Source: Ignavibacteriales bacterium (GTDB lineage: Bacteria; Bacteroidota; Ignavibacteria; Ignavibacteriales; Melioribacteraceae). From it: 10,455 nt of DNA. The stretch lies in contig JAGVBL010000383.1 of assembly GCA_020059785.1 (NCBI GenBank), positions 1 to 10,455 of the forward strand, in the 5' to 3' direction. Below, piece after piece: positions 7,077 through 10,455 of the stretch. Both the position numbers and the translations under genes were made by a program. A model generated the notes under the pieces. It was not told the DNA's origin. It did not search any database and worked only from the letters and a program-made list of their open reading frames with translations. Position 1 is the stretch's first letter. Every line of letters starts with the position of its first letter.

Positions 7077-9863
7077 GTGAAGAAAAAATTTAATTTTTCA
7101 AGCGGATTTATTTCAAAGATAATTGAATTGACGGAGGGGATAATCTCCTCAAGTCAATTTGAATTGTTCATTGAATCTATTGAACGCGAAGCAATTAAAT
7201 ATCATTTCGATAACTCTTCGGAATCGAACCTGTTACGCATAATAAATTCAGTCTATGACAAAAAATCATTAGTAAACGATTTTATAAGATATAAGCACCA
7301 TCCAGAAATATTAGTTTCCCTTGCCGCAAATAGTAATTATCTTACAGATATAGTTGTAAGAAATCCCGAATACATTTACCAGCTATTCGACCAGGAGTAT
7401 TTGGTAAAAGAATTCAGCGAGGATTTATTACAAAATGAAATTGAAAACAGTTTGAACCGATACAGGTCTTTTATTGCTAAGTTGAACTATCTTAAGCAAA
7501 CGAAGAAGAGGTTAATACTAAAGATAGGGATTGCAGATATATTAAAACTGATTGATCTAACTGCTACAACCAACCAACTTTCTATTTTATCCAGAGTAAT
7601 TACATCTCAACTATTCAGGATTTGCTATGTAGAAATAGAACAAAAATATTCTGTACAATTAGACCAGAATAAGTTTTGTTTGTGTTCGCTTGGTAAGCTT
7701 GGCGGAAACGAGCTTAATTACAGTTCCGATATCGATTTGCTCCTTTTCTATGATAAGAATGAATTCTACGAGAATATTAACAAAGAATATCACGAATTAC
7801 TTTCTGAAGCCGCATTACTCTTCATTAAATCTGCAAGCGAAATTACAGATAACGGTTATATCTATAGAGTAGATTTCCGGCTACGTCCGGATGGTAAATA
7901 CTCTCCGCTCTGCAAATCAATGGTTGACTACACAAAATATTACGAGACAAGAGGTGAAGACTGGGAACGCCAGATGCTTATTAAGCTGGACTATATCTCC
8001 GGCGGAAAATCTTTATATCATAATTTCTATAATTTCCTTCAGCCTTATATTTATCCGCATTCATTTTCGCACTCCTTAAAAGAACAAATTCAGAAAATCA
8101 AAAAGAAGATTGAGATTGTAAATCGGGACAAGGATAATGTAAAACTTTTTAAAGGCGGAATTAGAGATATTGAATTTTCCGTTCAGGCACTTCAATTAAT
8201 AAACGGGGGTAGATTAAAGGAATTAAGAACAGGAAATACAATCGAAGCAATCCGGCTACTTAACGTAAATAAATTACTAAGCAATAAAGAAACAAAGATT
8301 TTTACTGATGCATATAATTTTTATAGAAAGATAGAACACTTTCTACAATTGATGAATGATACTCAAACTCATTTGATACCCGAAGAATGTTATTTGCTTA
8401 AAAAATTATCTCTTTTTCTTAATTTCAAAACGGTTGCAGATTTTAAAACGAAGTTATCACGCTATAGAAGAGATGTAAGAAAAATCTTCGAAACGATTCT
8501 TTCAACAACAGATAAAGATGAATTACCAATAGAAGGAATTAATTTCAGGGAAAGGACACGCGCAGTTAAGAACTGGAATTACCTATCAAACGGAACCGGG
8601 GTTTTCGGACAGAAGGAATTTGATCAGAGAACTATCGCGTTATTCGAACAGATAGGTTTTGACCTTGCTGCATATTTAAAAAGATCCTCCTCACCCGATA
8701 GAACCCTGGATAACCTTGTAAAAATTGTACGCTCAGTTGCATTAACTTCTATCTGGTACAGTGAACTTTGCGATAGAATATTCTTGAAAAATATTTTGTC
8801 ATTGTGTGAGTTCTCTGATAAGTCGATTAATCTAATAGTGATGGATAAATCATGTTCTGAAATTTTACTAACACGAAAAATATTTAAGGTTTTTACTTTA
8901 GAAGAAATATCCGAATGGACAAATAATCAAGTAATCTTTTATCTATCGGCAAGATTCTCACTCGGACTATGTAAACCTCAAGACGTTTCTGAAATTATTG
9001 CCGGTTATATTCTTAAGCGAATTGAGACATTAATAAAAAATTCCGATGTTAAACTGAATTATTTTATTGCCGGACTGGGAAGTCTTTCTACTTCAACATT
9101 AAGTTTTGCTTCCGATATCGACCTTGTACTTGTAGCCGGTTCTGAAAAGGAAGTCCTTGAAGAAGAAGAATCCTACATGAGAATTATTAATTTACTTATA
9201 GAGAGCTTAAAACCGATTGCAATTGATTTTAGGTTACGTCCGGAGGGTAAAAGCTCACAATTGTTCTGGAGTATAGATAAATTCAATGATTATATAAAAA
9301 CCAGAGCCCGAGTATGGGAATTAGAAGCATTCTCGAAATTAAAATTCATTTACGGTAATCATAATCTATTTAATTCGCTTAAAGAAACAGTGATTGAGAC
9401 TGCTGGTAATTTTTCTTCCGAAATGATCAAAAGTGAAATAAAATTGATGGATAAAAAAATAAAAGCCGAATTAATGAGCTTTAGCGACTCATCATTCAAT
9501 GTTAAAAAGCAAACCGGAGGGCTGGCAACAATAGATTTAATTCTTGATTCAATAATTTTGACCGATAGAGAATTACTTACATCTTGCTTTGGTAAAAAAC
9601 GGGTTGATTTGTTCAGCTTATTATCAAGAGGAGAACTCCGGACAGAATTAAAAATTCTTGCCAATAATTTTAAGACATTAAAATTGATTGAGCTTGCAAT
9701 TCAAAATATATTCGATGTATCTAACAGCGTCGTACCAAAGAACGAAGAAAAAAGATCTGCTCTATCAAATTGGTTGAAATTAAAGCACCGAATACTATTG
9801 AGCGAGAAACTTAATTACATAATTAAAACAAACAATCAGCTTTTCAAGAAATATGTTGGATAA
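7077..9863 (+). CDS. glnE: GlnE-type bifunctional glutamine synthetase adenylyltransferase / adenylyl-removing enzyme
   Basis: A 928-aa protein (E. coli GlnE is 946 aa) with two nucleotidyltransferase halves. GlnE attaches AMP to, or removes it from, glutamine synthetase under P-II control. N-terminal half (adenylyl-removing side in the family): GKLGGNELNYSSDIDL (206-221) with D218/D220, RVDFRLRPDGK (264-274) with D266, and GGIRDIEFSVQ (360-370). C-terminal half (adenylylating side): GLGSLSTSTLSFASDIDL (666-683) with D680/D682, AIDFRLRPEGK (715-725) with D717, and a weakened GGLATIDLILD (814-824) where the family normally has GGI-DIEF-Q. Catalytic acids are thus present in both halves, but the second has drifted. 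The start is GTG at 7077: an in-frame TAA at 7071-7073 excludes any upstream start, and no Shine-Dalgarno is apparent. It is transcribed away from secA and the P-II gene and overlaps the next gene by 11 bases. Family identity is secure; actual activity of the C-terminal half and the true substrate are inferred. Confidence 0.92.
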   Translation: MKKKFNFSSGFISKIIELTEGIISSSQFELFIESIEREAIKYHFDNSSESNLLRIINSVYDKKSLVNDFIRYKHHPEILVSLAANSNYLTDIVVRNPEYIYQLFDQEYLVKEFSEDLLQNEIENSLNRYRSFIAKLNYLKQTKKRLILKIGIADILKLIDLTATTNQLSILSRVITSQLFRICYVEIEQKYSVQLDQNKFCLCSLGKLGGNELNYSSDIDLLLFYDKNEFYENINKEYHELLSEAALLFIKSASEITDNGYIYRVDFRLRPDGKYSPLCKSMVDYTKYYETRGEDWERQMLIKLDYISGGKSLYHNFYNFLQPYIYPHSFSHSLKEQIQKIKKKIEIVNRDKDNVKLFKGGIRDIEFSVQALQLINGGRLKELRTGNTIEAIRLLNVNKLLSNKETKIFTDAYNFYRKIEHFLQLMNDTQTHLIPEECYLLKKLSLFLNFKTVADFKTKLSRYRRDVRKIFETILSTTDKDELPIEGINFRERTRAVKNWNYLSNGTGVFGQKEFDQRTIALFEQIGFDLAAYLKRSSSPDRTLDNLVKIVRSVALTSIWYSELCDRIFLKNILSLCEFSDKSINLIVMDKSCSEILLTRKIFKVFTLEEISEWTNNQVIFYLSARFSLGLCKPQDVSEIIAGYILKRIETLIKNSDVKLNYFIAGLGSLSTSTLSFASDIDLVLVAGSEKEVLEEEESYMRIINLLIESLKPIAIDFRLRPEGKSSQLFWSIDKFNDYIKTRARVWELEAFSKLKFIYGNHNLFNSLKETVIETAGNFSSEMIKSEIKLMDKKIKAELMSFSDSSFNVKKQTGGLATIDLILDSIILTDRELLTSCFGKKRVDLFSLLSRGELRTELKILANNFKTLKLIELAIQNIFDVSNSVVPKNEEKRSALSNWLKLKHRILLSEKLNYIIKTNNQLFKKYVG

Positions 9864-10455
9864 AAATTTAGCTTACAAGAGAATACTTCCTGTTGTTACT
9901 ACCCTGTTCGTATTAATCATTTACTATTTTACACTTGCACCCGGTGTAATACAAATAGATTCCGGGGAGTTAGCAGCTGTACAGGCAACATTAGGAATAG
10001 CACATCCTACCGGCTACCCGTTATTTACATTAGTCGGTTATTTATTTATTAAAATTCCATTACCATTTTCGGCTATTTACAAAGCGAATTTACTTGCTGC
10101 TATCTGGTGTGGTCTTGGAATTTTATTTTTTATAAAATCTGTTACTCTTCTTTTAACAAACATCAACTCAAAGAAAGTTGAAAAGAAATTAAAGACAAAA
10201 TCTTTCCAGCCAATAGATTCGAAGGGATATAATAATTTATTTATTACAATATCTGCCATTACCGGAAGTCTATTTCTTGCTTTCAGTTATACTTACTGGA
10301 TGCAGTCAACTTCAGTGGAAGTTTATTCTCTGCAAATTTTCCTTTTCATGTTAATTATATTTTCTTCATTAAAGGTTTATTATTCTAAAAAGAATTCGCT
10401 GGTTGACTGGATATTTGTCGGAATATTTCTGGCACTTGGTTTTGCCAACCATATG
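9853..10455 (+). CDS. DUF2723 multi-pass membrane protein (GT-C/PMT-like), 3' end outside window
   Basis: The first 201 residues of an open frame that continues past the right edge. It starts at ATG 9853, inside the last codons of glnE (11-base overlap), suggesting translational coupling; a TTG at 9856 is an alternative. The family is recognised by the segment IDSGELAAVQATLGIAHPTG with YPLF after it (residues 35-58), the NLLAAIW stretch after the second loop (79-85), and SYTYWMQSTSVEVYSLQ further on. DUF2723 proteins are integral membrane proteins related to the protein O-mannosyltransferase/GT-C group, in which an acidic motif in the first external loop (here D36 and E39) is thought to be catalytic. 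Hydrophobic segments are seen near residues 11-30, 57-72, 80-96, 130-150, 158-175 and 185-200. A lysine-rich cytosolic-type loop lies at about 104-120. The family assignment is strong; the sugar, acceptor and enzymatic role are unknown. Confidence 0.88.
   Translation, partial: MLDKNLAYKRILPVVTTLFVLIIYYFTLAPGVIQIDSGELAAVQATLGIAHPTGYPLFTLVGYLFIKIPLPFSAIYKANLLAAIWCGLGILFFIKSVTLLLTNINSKKVEKKLKTKSFQPIDSKGYNNLFITISAITGSLFLAFSYTYWMQSTSVEVYSLQIFLFMLIIFSSLKVYYSKKNSLVDWIFVGIFLALGFANHM

Noticed and set aside
10077..10259. A 60-codon minus-strand frame in the DUF2723 gene
   Set aside because: It is antisense to a conserved membrane protein sequence that continues through it without interruption.
1..10455. 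Search for a defence, toxin-antitoxin, phage or transposon system
   Set aside because: No transposase, integrase, terminal inverted repeats, toxin-antitoxin pair or nuclease cluster is visible. The AlbA_2 protein alone is not enough to claim one.

Overview
The window looks like chromosomal DNA from an AT-rich bacterium of the Bacteroidota/Chlorobiota/Ignavibacteria group. Three things suggest this. SecA is long (about 1020 aa), with an extended N-terminal region. There is a TPR lipoprotein with a YFNTYYNA opening after its lipid-anchored cysteine, and a DUF2723 membrane protein, a family best known from this group. Two genes have clear Shine-Dalgarno motifs, while one site at the left edge fits the Bacteroidetes TTG-N19-TAnnTTTG promoter form. 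I place it nearest Ignavibacteria/Chlorobi by inference only; no rRNA is present to settle it.

Layout. Four genes lie head to tail on the minus strand, read from right to left: secA (6864-3802), a glnB-type P-II protein (3788-3450), a large TPR lipoprotein (3385-914) and an AlbA_2/winged-helix putative regulator (887-231). The gaps are 13, 64 and 26 bases with no convincing terminator inside, so they may be one transcript. Positions 1-230 hold no gene I can support. They hold an AT-rich hairpin just after the last stop, a perfect 14-base palindrome, and a promoter-like site aimed off the left edge. A divergent 212-base intergenic region (6865-7076) separates secA from a plus-strand pair: a GlnE-type bifunctional adenylyltransferase (7077-9863) and a DUF2723 protein (from 9853), which overlap by 11 bases. 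The DUF2723 gene runs off the right edge.

How the genes may work together. P-II and GlnE belong to the classic glutamine-synthetase control cascade and here sit on either side of secA, so the region may carry a small nitrogen-regulation cluster around a housekeeping export gene. SecA would export the lipoprotein precursor through Sec. The lipoprotein resembles PorW/SprE-like TPR proteins of type IX secretion, but this is tentative. I see no mobile element, tRNA, rRNA, CRISPR array or obvious defence system. Most of the window is ordinary core genome. The most notable points are the P-II/secA/GlnE arrangement, an eroded C-terminal half of GlnE, and low-complexity segments in the lipoprotein.
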